Part shown: piece after piece, positions 10,874 through 21,585 of the stretch
Layout: every line of letters begins with the position of its first letter
How positions within the stretch are numbered: position 1 is the first letter of the stretch
Origin: Casuarina equisetifolia
Taxonomy: Eukaryota > Streptophyta > Magnoliopsida > Fagales > Casuarinaceae
Assembly (NCBI GenBank): GCA_028551475.1
Contig: CM052357.1
Coordinates: 868,001 to 932,000 of the forward strand
Reading direction: 5' to 3'
Length of the DNA stretch: 64,000 nucleotides
The notes under the pieces: generated by a model
The model's database searches: none
Told to the model about the DNA's origin: nothing
The model's input: only the letters and a program-made list of their open reading frames with translations
Position numbers and translations under genes: made by a program

Positions 10874-12690
10874 CGGCAATTTCCAAGGCTTAAAAAGAAA
10901 GGTTGCATACAAGGGGATGTGACTACGTCAGTGACTAATTAGGGAAGGGCCCTATGGGTTGAATGAAATCATGTCAATAGGTTTGTTAGGTTTGGTCTAT
11001 GTAGTAGCAGAGGGTTGGAAGCTCTTATTACAAGAAGTTAGTGACCCAATTGGCCCACTAATATGTTAAGGCATTGGTGAAAGACAAACTAACACTTATA
11101 AGGCCTAAAGTTGTGTTTTTCCTTGTAAGTAGTTGGTGACCTAGTTGGCCTACCAAAATCTTAAGGCATTGATAAGAGGCAAACCAACCCTTGTAAGACC
11201 CAAAGTTGTGTTTTTTCTTATAAGTAGCTAGTGACCCAATTGGCCCACCAAAACTTATAAGACCCAAAGTTGTGTTTTTTTCTTATAAGTAGCTACTAAT
11301 CCATTTGGCTCATCAAAACCTTAAGGTATTGGTGAGAGGCAAATTGACACTTATAAGGCCAAAAGTTGTACTTTTCCTCGTTAGTGTAAGACTACACTTT
11401 AACACTCCCTTTAGTCCAAGGCTTTGTCAACTTTACCAGTTGGACTAGGTCCATATACACGTACAAGATAGCTATTGGCTCTGATACCAGTGATCCAGTT
11501 GGCCCACCAAAACCTTAACAAGGCTAGAAAAAAAAGGTTACGTGCAAGGGGACATGACTACATCAATAACTAAATAGGGAAAAGGCCTAATGTGTTAAGT
11601 GAAATCGTGTTAATAGATTTATTAAGTTTGGTTTATGCAATAGCAAAAGGTTGGAGGCTCTTATTGTAAAAAGCTAGTGACCTAATTGGCTCACCAAACC
11701 CTTAAGGCATTGGTAAGAGGCAAACCAGCACTTATAAAACCCAAAGTTGTGCTTTTTCTTATAAGTAACTAGTGACCCAGTTGGCCCACCAAAACCTTAA
11801 GGTATTAGCGAGAGGCAAATCAACACTTATAAGGCCAAAAGTTATGCTTTTCCCCACTAGTGTAAGATTACACTTTAACACTCCTCCTTAGTCCAAACTC
11901 GATCAACTTTGTTGGTTGGACTGGGTCCATACACACATACAAGACAACTATTAGCTTTGATACCAATAAGCAGTCGGTGACCTAGTTGGCCTACCAAAAC
12001 CTTAAGACAGTAATAAGAGCCAAACCAACACTTATAAGGCCCAAAGTTGTGCTTTTCCTTGTAAGTAACTAGTGACCTAGTTGGCCTACCAAAACCTTAA
12101 GACATTAGTGAAAGACAAATGAACATTTATAAGGCCCAAAAGTGTGCTTTTTCTCATTAGTGTAGGAGTACACTTTAACATTCCCCTTAGTCCAAAGCTC
12201 AGTCAACTTTGCTGGCTAGACTGGGTCCACATACACATATTAGAGAACTATGACTCTAATATCAATAAGTAGTTAGTAACCCAGTCAGCTTACCAAAACC
12301 TTAAGGTATTAATGAGAGGCAAACCGACACTTATAAGGCCAAAAGTTATGCTTTTCCTCACCAGTGTAAGACTACACTTTAACATTCTCCCTCAATCCAA
12401 GCTTGGTCAACTTTATTTGCTAGATTGGGTCCATGCATATGTGCAAGACAACTATTAGCTCTAATACCAGTAAGCAACTAGTGGCCCAGTTGGCCCACCA
12501 AAACTTTAAGGCATTAGTAAGAGGTAAACCAACAATTATAAGGCCTAAAGTTGTATTTTTCCTTGTAAGTAATTGGTGGCGCAATGGGCCTATCAAAACC
12601 TAAAGGCATTGGTGAAAGGCAAACTGACACTTATAAGGCCCAAAGTTGTGCTTTTCTTTACTGGTGTAAGACTATATTCAACATTTATAA
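10874..12690 (-). repeat. Tandem TRIM-derived array, copy A
   Basis: About a dozen monomers of roughly 100-120 bp share TTGGCCCACCAAAACCTTAA and CACTTATAAGGCC. Four of them are separated by interior segments of about 85 bp near 11405, 11880, 12180 and 12390. Each interior contains GGCTCTGATACC, the complement of a Met-tRNA primer site, at one end and an (on minus) AAGGGAG-like purine run before TGTTAAAGTG at the other. This is LTR-interior-LTR order, repeated. A further unit of about 165 bp (AAGAAAGGTTRC...) occurs at about 10885 and 11515. The array was formed before the segmental duplication because copy B has the same layout. Confidence 0.75.
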
Positions 12691-13279
12691 TGACTGATTT
12701 GTGTAGTGGAAAATGCAACTTATGTAACCAAGTGAGGTTTATTTTTCTTATGAAAAAAACATGTCCAATGGTGGGTTTGCTTGTCTAGCATGGGGCACGG
12801 TACCATCTTTCTTTGTGGATTTTGACAATAATCTTCTTAATAACTAGGCAACCGGTGTAGTAATGGGTTTTTCCTATCAAGCCCACACCAACATGGCCCA
12901 ATTGAAATGTTTAACAGGTCCTTATGCTAACCATAATCTTCTTGACTCTTGGAAGAATAAAGACATTAACTAGACTTAATTGTGGCACCACAATCACTTC
13001 CATGTGTCGTGTGCATTCTTCTCCTTAACATCGTGCATGACCCTTGTTTGATTTTTCTGTCAATAGACCCTTGGTTGATACCCATTACCATCTAACTTAT
13101 TGTGCAGCTGGATTTACATTTCCTACTGGAGACAATTGTAAAGAATCGAGAATGAAATAATAATAAAAAACCAAAAAAAATTCACTATTTTTTCTTCTTT
13201 CTTTTCTATCTCTATCGAAACACCTCTATTGTTCCAACAAACTCATATTTCCTTAGTTTCTTTCAATTGCATTTTCATA
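12691..13279. other. Intergenic, dispersed cluster repeat
   Basis: No gene is seen. The stretch at about 12935-13130 resembles 25330-25510 (CTTGACTCTTGGAAGAA, GTGCATGACCCTT). It is one of several flanking sequences that recur around NLR relics in this window. Confidence 0.45.
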
Positions 13280-13995
13280 CCTTTTGAGTTCCATCAATTT
13301 GAATGTCATCACCCCACATACCTATAGAGAAAAGAGAAAAAAAAAACTGTAACTTTAAGGTGTAACTCAAAAAGCAATGCAAGTCCTATGCAAGAAAAAT
13401 TGGTACGTTAATACTTGCCTTATGTATTATAGACTCACCCTTAAAAGTGCTCTAACGACTCTATGTCAATAAGTTTGAATGTTTAATATTGTTCTTCTCT
13501 AATCTGGTATTTGAAATGGACAACAGTTACCTTCTTGATTTTTCAGTAATCGTTGCCTTCATCTGGCTGCATGTTTTGCACTAATTTTTGTTACATTTTA
13601 CATATGTCAAGGATCTTTAGGCTTTCTAGGTGCTTAATTAAGGATAACCCCTTCATCTATAGGCATGACCCAATCTTTAGTTCCTTAAGAACCCAAAGTT
13701 CCTTTATCCATTTCAGCCATCTTTAATTTATTCAACTTTAGGAACACAAGCTTTCTAAGCTTTTGAAAACTACCCTACCCGGGAATGTAATTGTTCACTG
13801 TCATACTCTTGATAAAGGCTAATATTGACTTGGGCAAACTCTGGACATATGGTGGTGGATCTTTTACTAAATGTGAGAAAGAAAAACTTACGGAGGCCAA
13901 ATTAGGAAGCTCTAGAATCTAATTAGGAAAATTATCCAACTGGCCCTTAAGAAAGATGTACTCTAAACATTGAGGCAGTGGTGAAGTATTTGTAA
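13280..13995 (-). pseudogene. NLR C-terminal LRR remnant with 3'UTR intron, copy A
   Basis: On the minus strand this aligns with the last LRRs and C-terminus of the intact CNL, including words matching ILDICEMQ-like and IGSCPQMKE-like regions, then the same 3' end. After the coding part it keeps the position of a splice donor (ATAAG followed by GCAAGTATT near 13418). It also keeps a matching acceptor and exon start (CTATAG then GTATGTGGGG near 13320) equivalent to the predicted 3'UTR intron of the intact gene. Many stops and indels are present, and no CC or NBS part is attached. It is a dead C-terminal relic about 700 bp long. Confidence 0.8.
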
Positions 13996-14797
13996 TATTG
14001 AATAAATCAAAATATCATTTCAACTAATTGACAAATCATAAGTACAAAATTTTCCTAATATATAGAAATTTATTTCAAGTATATCTCATAGTAAAATAGT
14101 TTCATGTTGCTCTCAGTACATAAATAAATAAAAATTAGAGGTCTTTGATCCCACTAAATGAGCATATGCTATTGGGACTAGATTAACTAATTCAGACTAG
14201 AATGTGGGCATGGTGCTACATCTTTCACTGCAATTAAGAAAACATAAGCCTAATGTTCATGACCTGTAAGTCAAAATCCTCCAATCAAAGGCCAAAAAAA
14301 GTTAAAGAGGAAACAAATCTCCTTTATTAGGGAAGTAACAAAGCTATTCAAAATATCGATCTTACACTTTTGAAACTCTAGTACACTAGGAATCAAATTG
14401 TAGAGTTAAGTATAGTCCACCTAACTTTAACATGAAAAGGATATAAAGTTCAATAAAAAACTCAACCATTACATTAAAATTTCTAGAATATATAAAATTA
14501 ACTTAGTTATATTTGACTTAAATCAAAATCAATGTCCTAGTTCTTATAAGCATTGTCACAATCCCATTAATGACAAATTATCAAAGTTTATATTTTTTCA
14601 ATGCTTCAACAAAATTTCAAAAATTTGGAAAAAGATATGTTTAGTCAATGAATTTGCAATTAAAGTTATTCACTTCTTTAGTTTGGTTAATGGGTAAAGG
14701 ATTTTTTGTTTAGTCAATGAATTTGCAATTAATACCTTGTTTCCTATTGATATTTTTCCTTTATTTTCTATCTTATTTTTCAAGTGGATTTTTACAG
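13996..14797. other. Intergenic, nothing recognised
   Basis: AT-rich sequence collinear with copy B, without a supported gene. Confidence 0.5.
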
Positions 14798-14943
14798 AAT
14801 AACTCCTTGCGGCAGACTTATTGGGACTTAAGGCTACATGCCTTCTTTCATACTCTTTTGATCAACAGAATAACTTTTGGCAGTTGTATGGTGACTTTGT
14901 ACCCAACGTAGAGGAGTGCAGTAACTTGCTTTTAGCCATAGAG
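14798..14943 (+). pseudogene. Decayed exon resembling a SET-domain lysine methyltransferase, copy A
   Basis: An exon-like block lies between a plausible acceptor (TTTTTACAG) and donor (GAG/GTGTGTGG). One frame reads LLAADLLGLKATCLLSY followed by NNFWQLYGDFVPN and EECSNLLLAIE. The FWxLYGDFxPxxxECxxLLLA pattern resembles the region after the SET core in plant SETD3/LSMT-type protein methyltransferases, judged from memory of the family. A stop sits in this frame right after the acceptor and no neighbouring exons were found, so it is a relic. Copy B has a further 19-bp deletion. The assignment is tentative. Confidence 0.35.
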
Positions 14944-17900
14944 GTGTGTGGCTGCAGACGGCAAAACTGTGGTGCCCCATTGTTTCTTTTGATATCTTTG
15001 GTAGATTTTTTGTTTCCTGATTCATAGACTCTCATTAATTTATCTATCTTTGTATACACCAACTACCATGAAGAATATCTCTAGCATGGTTATTTGGTTA
15101 TAACTCTTGACTTCGAGCGATATTGGGAAAAATTAAGTACTAAATAATTAGCATATATAAACACAAACCATCATATAATGCTAGTTGGATTTTTATTGTG
15201 GACTTAGAAATCATAACCAAAGAAATCCTGCATCAACTTGATTTACAAAGTGGCTTTGTTACTTTGGAGTCCAAGAAGTGTTCTTTACCAATATAAACTA
15301 CCTTAAGTGTCATCCTAAGAGTCTGATATGACCCCATGTATTTCGAATTTTGTCTTTATGGTTAGTAGGACTCAGATTGCATTTACTTTATTGCTTCCAT
15401 TCTATTTGTGTCAACTGAGGCTAGTTGATCACTAAAACTTATGACATCATGAGATCAGTTACTTTCATCATATTGTTGGCACTTTGTCTAAATACCAACC
15501 TCAAACAAGTACATTTTATTTTTTGAATTTGTTAAGTTAGGTGTTTGAGAGCCATGAGAACCTGAAATTAAGAGTTTGGCTGATTAGACTTTCCATGTTT
15601 GCACTAGGGCTGGGATCCATTAATCTCATTCCTAGTTCATGTTGGTTGTCTGCCTCTTGACTACTTCAAAGAATGAACACTTTTTAGGCCATAAAAATAA
15701 ATAGCTGTCCATGTATGCACAAATGACCATAGCAATCATATTCTTTATTGTTCGTATGCCTTTTCATCATGTCATAAGATGAAATTCCTTTCTCTATTGA
15801 GACACCAAACATGGAAGTTTCAATGACTATCAAGGCTTTGTTGTTTGTAGATCTCATGCTAAGCTAAACTTACCCAGTGACTACTAGAAGCCAACAGTTT
15901 TGATATTATCTGTTTTCCTATCCATTTGTACTTGTTTTCTTTATTTTGCCAACTTGTTTCATGACTTTCTATAATCTCAATCTAAATCAATGATATTTTA
16001 AGTTTCATTTAAACCAGATCTAGTTGTTGTCACGATGATTGATGATTGCTATACACCTTATAATTGAAATTGTGCTTGAGATGCATCTTAATGTGCTCCT
16101 GTTCAGGCGTAGGAAAGACATCTAGGAATTTGAGATTTTAGATATTTGCCACTTGTAAATTAGAGTTAAAAGGTACAAATTATAGGATATCTTTTTGAGA
16201 TCATTTTAAAAGCAACTAGTTGCAAATCAAAACTCCTTAGAATGCTTGGTAATTTTTTTTTATTTTGTGCTTATTAGAAGTTTGAATTTTCTCTATGCTA
16301 AAGGAACCAATAGTTAATGTCTAGTAGCCATTGAATTTTCTAATTGCAAGTACTCCACTTTAGTTCCAGGGCGATGAAAATGAAAAGTTATAAGTAAACT
16401 GTATGTAGAGTTCAGTGAATTGGCCTACTGAGATGGGTCATTGAGGCATTAATTTTAAATATTTTTTACAGTGAGTGCGTACCTTTCTTTCTAGATTCGG
16501 CTGACAAGCTCCTAATTCCAAAACAATTTGTTATCAAAACTAGAATGGATGCACTTGGTGGGCTTCAAATTTTGTTTCTTTGTGAGAAATTCAGTCAACT
16601 TTACAGTAATAACTACAGAACTGATTTGTGATTTGGTTCTTCATAGAAGTTGTTTTGTACATCTCTATTTGTAATCCTTCAATTTTTGAATCAACTATCT
16701 AAGTGGTGTGAAGGATTTATTTAGTAAACTTTAAAACTGTAGTAACACCATCTATATACCTGGAGGAGTGGCTTTTACTAAGATTCCAATTCTCTAGCAT
16801 CCTTGATAATATCTTTTATGGCATAATTATAATTATTCATATATTTGCTGATTTTTTGTTCCCTTTCGGTCCTTTCGGTGGCTTGAAAATAAAGTGCATG
16901 TCATGTTTTAAGTATTTTCTCTATCTAGACAAGTAACGAGAAAGCAACCAATTACGCAACCTATTGCAACTATCAAACCCCGAGCGGGTTGAATGGTTCA
17001 AATATGATAAATTGAAAATAAATTAGACATGGGAGTTAAGAAAGCTTTGTCCTCTAGAGTTTGAGCAAAAACAATCGGTTGTTAAGCACATTAACGAAAA
17101 GATTTGCTATCGAATCAAAAGCCCAATTAGAAAAATTGACGAAAACCATAGAAAAAAACATTTTGCACCAGAATGCAGTTCAACCTTATCAATTTGATTA
17201 GGCATTGGACAAGCAAAATGCTAGTTAACCAATGATTTTAACATTTTTAATCCGATATTTGGATAGTGTGAATCCATAAGTCTTGAAATTTTCTAATTTG
17301 TAGGGAAACATGTAAGAAACAGTGTTTGTTTATGAAAATACCCCAACAATTTTATACTGTGGCATAAGTCAAGAGTTTCCTATAAACGTTGTTCACCTAG
17401 GTCTAACTACAAATGATAATCCTTGTTGTAACATAGATACCTACGAAACTATTTGAGGTCGTAAACATTAATATATTAATACAATAGAAGTAGAAAATAC
17501 AAATAAAGAATGTCCAATTAGACATCGGACAATCAAAATAGTAGTTAGCCAAGGCATTTCAGCCTTTCATTAAAGCATTTTAGAGCAGTTTTAACATTTT
17601 AATCTTTGCAATTATATCGTAATGTAAAGTTCTTTTGCTGTAATGTTCTAACGTAATTGATATGATAATGGATAGTTTGAGTTATAAAGTTTGTACAGTT
17701 TCACTTACAAGAAAATATATAACATTAATATTTTATGAAAATACCCCAGCAATGTTTTGTTACTGAATATAAGTTAAGAGTTTCTAATAAGCATTATTGA
17801 GACAAGTCTAACTATAAATGATAATCCTTATTGTAACTTGGATAAGAGTTAGCAGTGGTGTAGCTTAATTACGAACCATACCACCTAGACTAAATGTTCC

Positions 17901-18640
17901 CAGGTTTAATGCTTAATTCCCCAACACCCTTTTTATCTTTTAAAACAAAATTACATTTATATGAAACTATTTAGGTGGTAAACATTAAAATATCAACATT
18001 GCAAAAGTACAAAATAGAAAGAGGCATGCAATTTTAAGTAAGAAGGTATGTGCCTATATTTTCAACTATAGCTTACACTATGAACGAGGGCCTATAACAC
18101 TTTTATGGCGGGTTGGGACACATCTATGCTTATGGGGAGAATAATTGGATTGAATCATAAAGAAAAAGATTATGAAACTTCATAACAATTTACAATATTG
18201 CCTATCCCCTTTAGATACCGTACAACCATATTTCTTCTCTCGCCTTCCCTCATCTCAAAAGGAAACATAATTCAAAGAAGACAACCAAAGGAAGTATGAA
18301 AGGGGAAATAACAAAAAAAGGTATAGTCATTGCTCTCAATGACCAAATATTGCTAATACTGACTTGAAGAGATCTTTCCGTGCTTGTTGCTTGTGGAATT
18401 TGCATTAACTCATCAAAATCATGGTGAATTAACTAATTAGTCACTCTAATCCGAATCTGCATTAAATTGTCAACCATAATAGTGATCTCCAGATCATGTC
18501 CTCCTTGACACCATAATGAGGAACTACCAGTCTTGCTCAATCCGTCATTCATGTTCTTGTCATTCGGGCCAATAGCTTGATGCCATAGATATTAGCTTCT
18601 AACTTCAACATCTAGTCAATTTGAATCTCTTCATCCCAAT
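14944..18640. other. Intergenic downstream of CNL-A
   Basis: No supported gene in 3.7 kb; it is fully collinear with copy B. It holds one copy of a dispersed repeat at about 16790-16985 (GATTTTTTGTTCC through AGAAAGCAACCAATTA). That repeat is seen again at 24640, 32600, 33415 and 37617. Short tRNA-like wording near 17850-17930 is too weak to call. Confidence 0.5.
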
Positions 18641-18643
18641 TAC

Positions 18644-18730
18644 CTGTTACAAAAAAAGCTATAATTTACAATGTAAATTATGAACCAATGCAAGACTTAG
18701 AGCATGGAATTTTGGTGGGTCAATACTTAC
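18644..18730 (-). other. Predicted 3'UTR intron of CNL-A
   Basis: On the minus strand, 45 bases after the stop codon, a strong donor (ATAAG/GTAAGTATT) is followed 87 bp later by a pyrimidine-rich acceptor (CTTTTTTTGTAACAG). Copy B has the same sites (58092-58180), and a C-terminal relic at 13280 keeps equivalent positions. Conservation supports a real intron; no transcript data are available here. Confidence 0.6.
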
Positions 18731-18774
18731 CTTATATTTTATATGAACTTTAATGCAATTCAATTCTTTAAGAC

Positions 18775-21585
18775 CTATCCTTGCAAACGGTCCAACAACT
18801 CTGAGTCACCAAGCTTGTATGTTTGATATCGTTCTCCTTTAATCCTATACCTAAAACGGACAACAGTTATATTCTTAACTTTCCAATAATCATTTCCTCC
18901 ATTTGGCTGTATATTTTGCACCAATTCTTTTTGCATTTCACATATGTCAAGAATCTTTAGGTTTTCCAAGTGTTGGATTCCAAATGGCACCTCTTTCATT
19001 TGTGGGCATGACCCAATCTCTAGATCCTCAAGAATTGGTAGTGATCCTCTATCTATTTCAATTATCTTTACTCTTCTTAACCTTTGGAGTATGAGCTTTT
19101 TGAGTTTTTGAAAACCACCTACCTGAATATGTAGTTGTTCCCCATTATATGCCTCATGAAGGTTAAGAAAAGCTAAGTTAGGTGAATTTTGGACACATGA
19201 TAATGGATCTTCAGTCAAAAGTGAGAAATATAAGGATAAGTTAACCAAATTATGAAGCTTTAGAATCCAATTCGGCAACTTCCTTAATTGGCCCTTTAGA
19301 AAGATGTGCTCTAAATATTGAGGAGGTGATGAAATGTAATGTAAATCTAAAACCTCATCTTCATTGATTGAACTTGCTATCAATTCCTTAAGTTGGACCA
19401 TCCTTTCTATAGATGAGCATAAAACCCTGCCATTTTCAACCTTTAAATTTGAAACACCCAAAATTCGCAATTGACTCAACTTTCCTAGCTCTGTAAATAT
19501 ATTAATGCTTTTATGAGTAACATCTATAAATAATAGTGATTGCAGGTCCTTTAAACATCCAATCCTACCACATACTTTGACTCCTTGAACTGCACCCAAT
19601 CTACTTTCAATTTCAAAGTCTTGGTAATAAGACAAAAGTTGTCTCAACTTATGAAGCCTAAATATCATAGATGGAAGCTCACGAACACAGGTTTCCACGA
19701 GGTTTAGAAGTTGTAGGTTTTTAAGCCTACCCATTGAGTTTGGAAGTATCTTAACCTTCGTTCTTCTTAAGTTTAAATGCTTCAAGTGGAATAAATTTCC
19801 CACTTCTTCAGGAAGATAATCAATGGGAGCATTTTCAAAGTCTAGCACTTTCAAGAGCTTGAATTTTTTAAACAATTTAACTATAAAAGTTCTAGACATT
19901 TCATTAACAATGAAGAGAATAGAACGAACTCGAGAATACTCAATGGTTTCTAAGACATTTTCTCTAGCATCAAGGATTGACAAGCATCGAACTTTTCCAT
20001 CAAAACTTGAATCATTTACCTCTAAAACTCGACAAAAATTTAGTTCTTCAGCCTTTGACCGGATGATCTCATGTAATAGGTCATGAATTCTATATTTTTT
20101 ATGAAATTGATAGTCAAATTCTCCAAATGAAACTTGAACCAAGTTTCTTTGAACAAGTTCCATTAAGTAATCTTCAGCCACCTCTTCTGGTTGTTTTCCC
20201 TTACTAGCTTTTATAAAGCCCTCAGAAATCCATAAGTAAAATAATCTTATATTAGTAATTGAATAGTCCTCTGGCAAAAGACCAAAATACAATAAGCAAG
20301 GCTTTAGGTAATAAGGTAGATCATAATAACTAAGAGCAAGAATTTTTTTAACACTTCCAAAGTGGGGATTACTTTCTAACTCAAAACTAAGATTGTCAAG
20401 AAACTTTTGCCATTCTAAAGGAACCTTCTCCTTTGTTAACAATAAACCACCAACTGCAATGATTGCAAGTGGTAGGCCTTCACATTTTTTGACAATGTCT
20501 AACGATAATTTCTTCAACTCTTCTGGACAACAACCTTGAAACTCAATTCGAAATGCCTTTTTGCAAAACAATTCCCATGCCTTATCCTCAGACAAAGGTT
20601 GAAGCTTGTAGACTTGATCAGATGGAGATTCTTTACAAAAAAGACCAATATGATCACTACGTGTTGTTATAATTATCCTGCTGCCTTTATCATTTTGTGG
20701 TAAAGCATGTTTGATAGACTCCCAAAATTGTATGTTCCAAACATCATCAAAAACCACAACATAACTTTTTTTTTGTAAAGATTTCCTCAACGTGTTAATT
20801 AGTGTGATCTCATCCATCATGTCTATTTGCTCTATAGTTAGTTGGTTTGCCTGGTAGATTTGTTTTGTTATGTTGATGAGTATCTTTTGCACATTGTAAG
20901 ATTGAGATACAGTAACCCAAAAATGAATGTCAAAATGCCTTTCCACCCATTCATTATCAAATACCTTTTTAGTAAGAGTTGTCTTACCAACTCCACCCAT
21001 GCCTACCACTGAAATGACTGAACGTCTACATGCTCCCTTTACCAACCAACAAACCAACTCATGTTTCGTTGACTCAATACCCACAACTTCATTATCTTCA
21101 ATAAAAAGTGAACCAACTCGGGGGTCATGCCACTTGACATTTGTTTCATTATTGGAACTTGATCCTGGCTCTATGGAAGTAAAACCATATCTTATACTTC
21201 GTTCTTTGATTTCATGAATTGATATCTTTATATCTTTAATCTTGGTTGCTATGCCATGACTGGGCTTTATTTTTTTTATTGAACTACCAATTTTGTTAAG
21301 GAAAGCAATAAAACCTTCCTCATGACAATGTTGAGCAACATGAAGAACATATTCATCTATTACATACTCAATATGGTAGGCTACTTCCCTAACTTGTTTC
21401 ACCCATGTTCTTACACCGTCTTCCAGATCTCCTCCTTTCTCTGCAACTTCAAGAAAACATTTGATGCTTTCAAGTTCATCTCTAAGGTCTTTAACTTCCT
21501 TGTGGATACCTTTTAGTAGTTTTGCTTCATGAACAATCAACTCAACTAATTCATTGACGACAAGTCTCACAACTGTGTCTGCCAT
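18775..21585 (-). CDS. CNL disease-resistance protein, RPM1-like (936 aa, intact)
   Basis: A single uninterrupted exon of 936 codons starts at MADTVV. The order is Rx-type coiled coil (about 1-130, with IEYVIDEYV at 72-80 matching the EDVID motif), NB-ARC (about 165-510), then LRRs (about 550-936). NB-ARC motifs are all visible: P-loop GMGGVGKTT 195-203, kinase-2 VVVFDDVW 276-283, RNBS-B GSRIIITTR 301-309, GLPLAI 370-375, RNBS-D around 426-443 ending LLPEDYSI, and IHD at 500-502 in place of MHD. By family knowledge such proteins are intracellular receptors that recognise pathogen effectors or modified host guardees and trigger cell death. The length is usual for RPM1-like CNLs. The gene is followed by a predicted 3'UTR intron and preceded by a W-box/CCAAT motif. 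Its twin is at 58225-61035. Confidence 0.95.
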   Translation of the reverse strand: MADTVVRLVVNELVELIVHEAKLLKGIHKEVKDLRDELESIKCFLEVAEKGGDLEDGVRTWVKQVREVAYHIEYVIDEYVLHVAQHCHEEGFIAFLNKIGSSIKKIKPSHGIATKIKDIKISIHEIKERSIRYGFTSIEPGSSSNNETNVKWHDPRVGSLFIEDNEVVGIESTKHELVCWLVKGACRRSVISVVGMGGVGKTTLTKKVFDNEWVERHFDIHFWVTVSQSYNVQKILINITKQIYQANQLTIEQIDMMDEITLINTLRKSLQKKSYVVVFDDVWNIQFWESIKHALPQNDKGSRIIITTRSDHIGLFCKESPSDQVYKLQPLSEDKAWELFCKKAFRIEFQGCCPEELKKLSLDIVKKCEGLPLAIIAVGGLLLTKEKVPLEWQKFLDNLSFELESNPHFGSVKKILALSYYDLPYYLKPCLLYFGLLPEDYSITNIRLFYLWISEGFIKASKGKQPEEVAEDYLMELVQRNLVQVSFGEFDYQFHKKYRIHDLLHEIIRSKAEELNFCRVLEVNDSSFDGKVRCLSILDARENVLETIEYSRVRSILFIVNEMSRTFIVKLFKKFKLLKVLDFENAPIDYLPEEVGNLFHLKHLNLRRTKVKILPNSMGRLKNLQLLNLVETCVRELPSMIFRLHKLRQLLSYYQDFEIESRLGAVQGVKVCGRIGCLKDLQSLLFIDVTHKSINIFTELGKLSQLRILGVSNLKVENGRVLCSSIERMVQLKELIASSINEDEVLDLHYISSPPQYLEHIFLKGQLRKLPNWILKLHNLVNLSLYFSLLTEDPLSCVQNSPNLAFLNLHEAYNGEQLHIQVGGFQKLKKLILQRLRRVKIIEIDRGSLPILEDLEIGSCPQMKEVPFGIQHLENLKILDICEMQKELVQNIQPNGGNDYWKVKNITVVRFRYRIKGERYQTYKLGDSELLDRLQG

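Noticed and set aside
10874-12690. CRISPR-like array
   Set aside because: Units are long, contiguous, diverged and carry LTR and primer-site features; there are no short identical repeats with unique spacers, and the DNA is plant nuclear.
12573-12788. 71-codon ORF at the end of the TRIM array
   Set aside because: It is made of array repeat sequence and reads differently in copy B.
20927-21217. 96-codon ORF antisense to the NB-ARC, with a twin at 60377
   Set aside because: It is the shadow of the strongly coding minus strand; conservation follows from the CNL.
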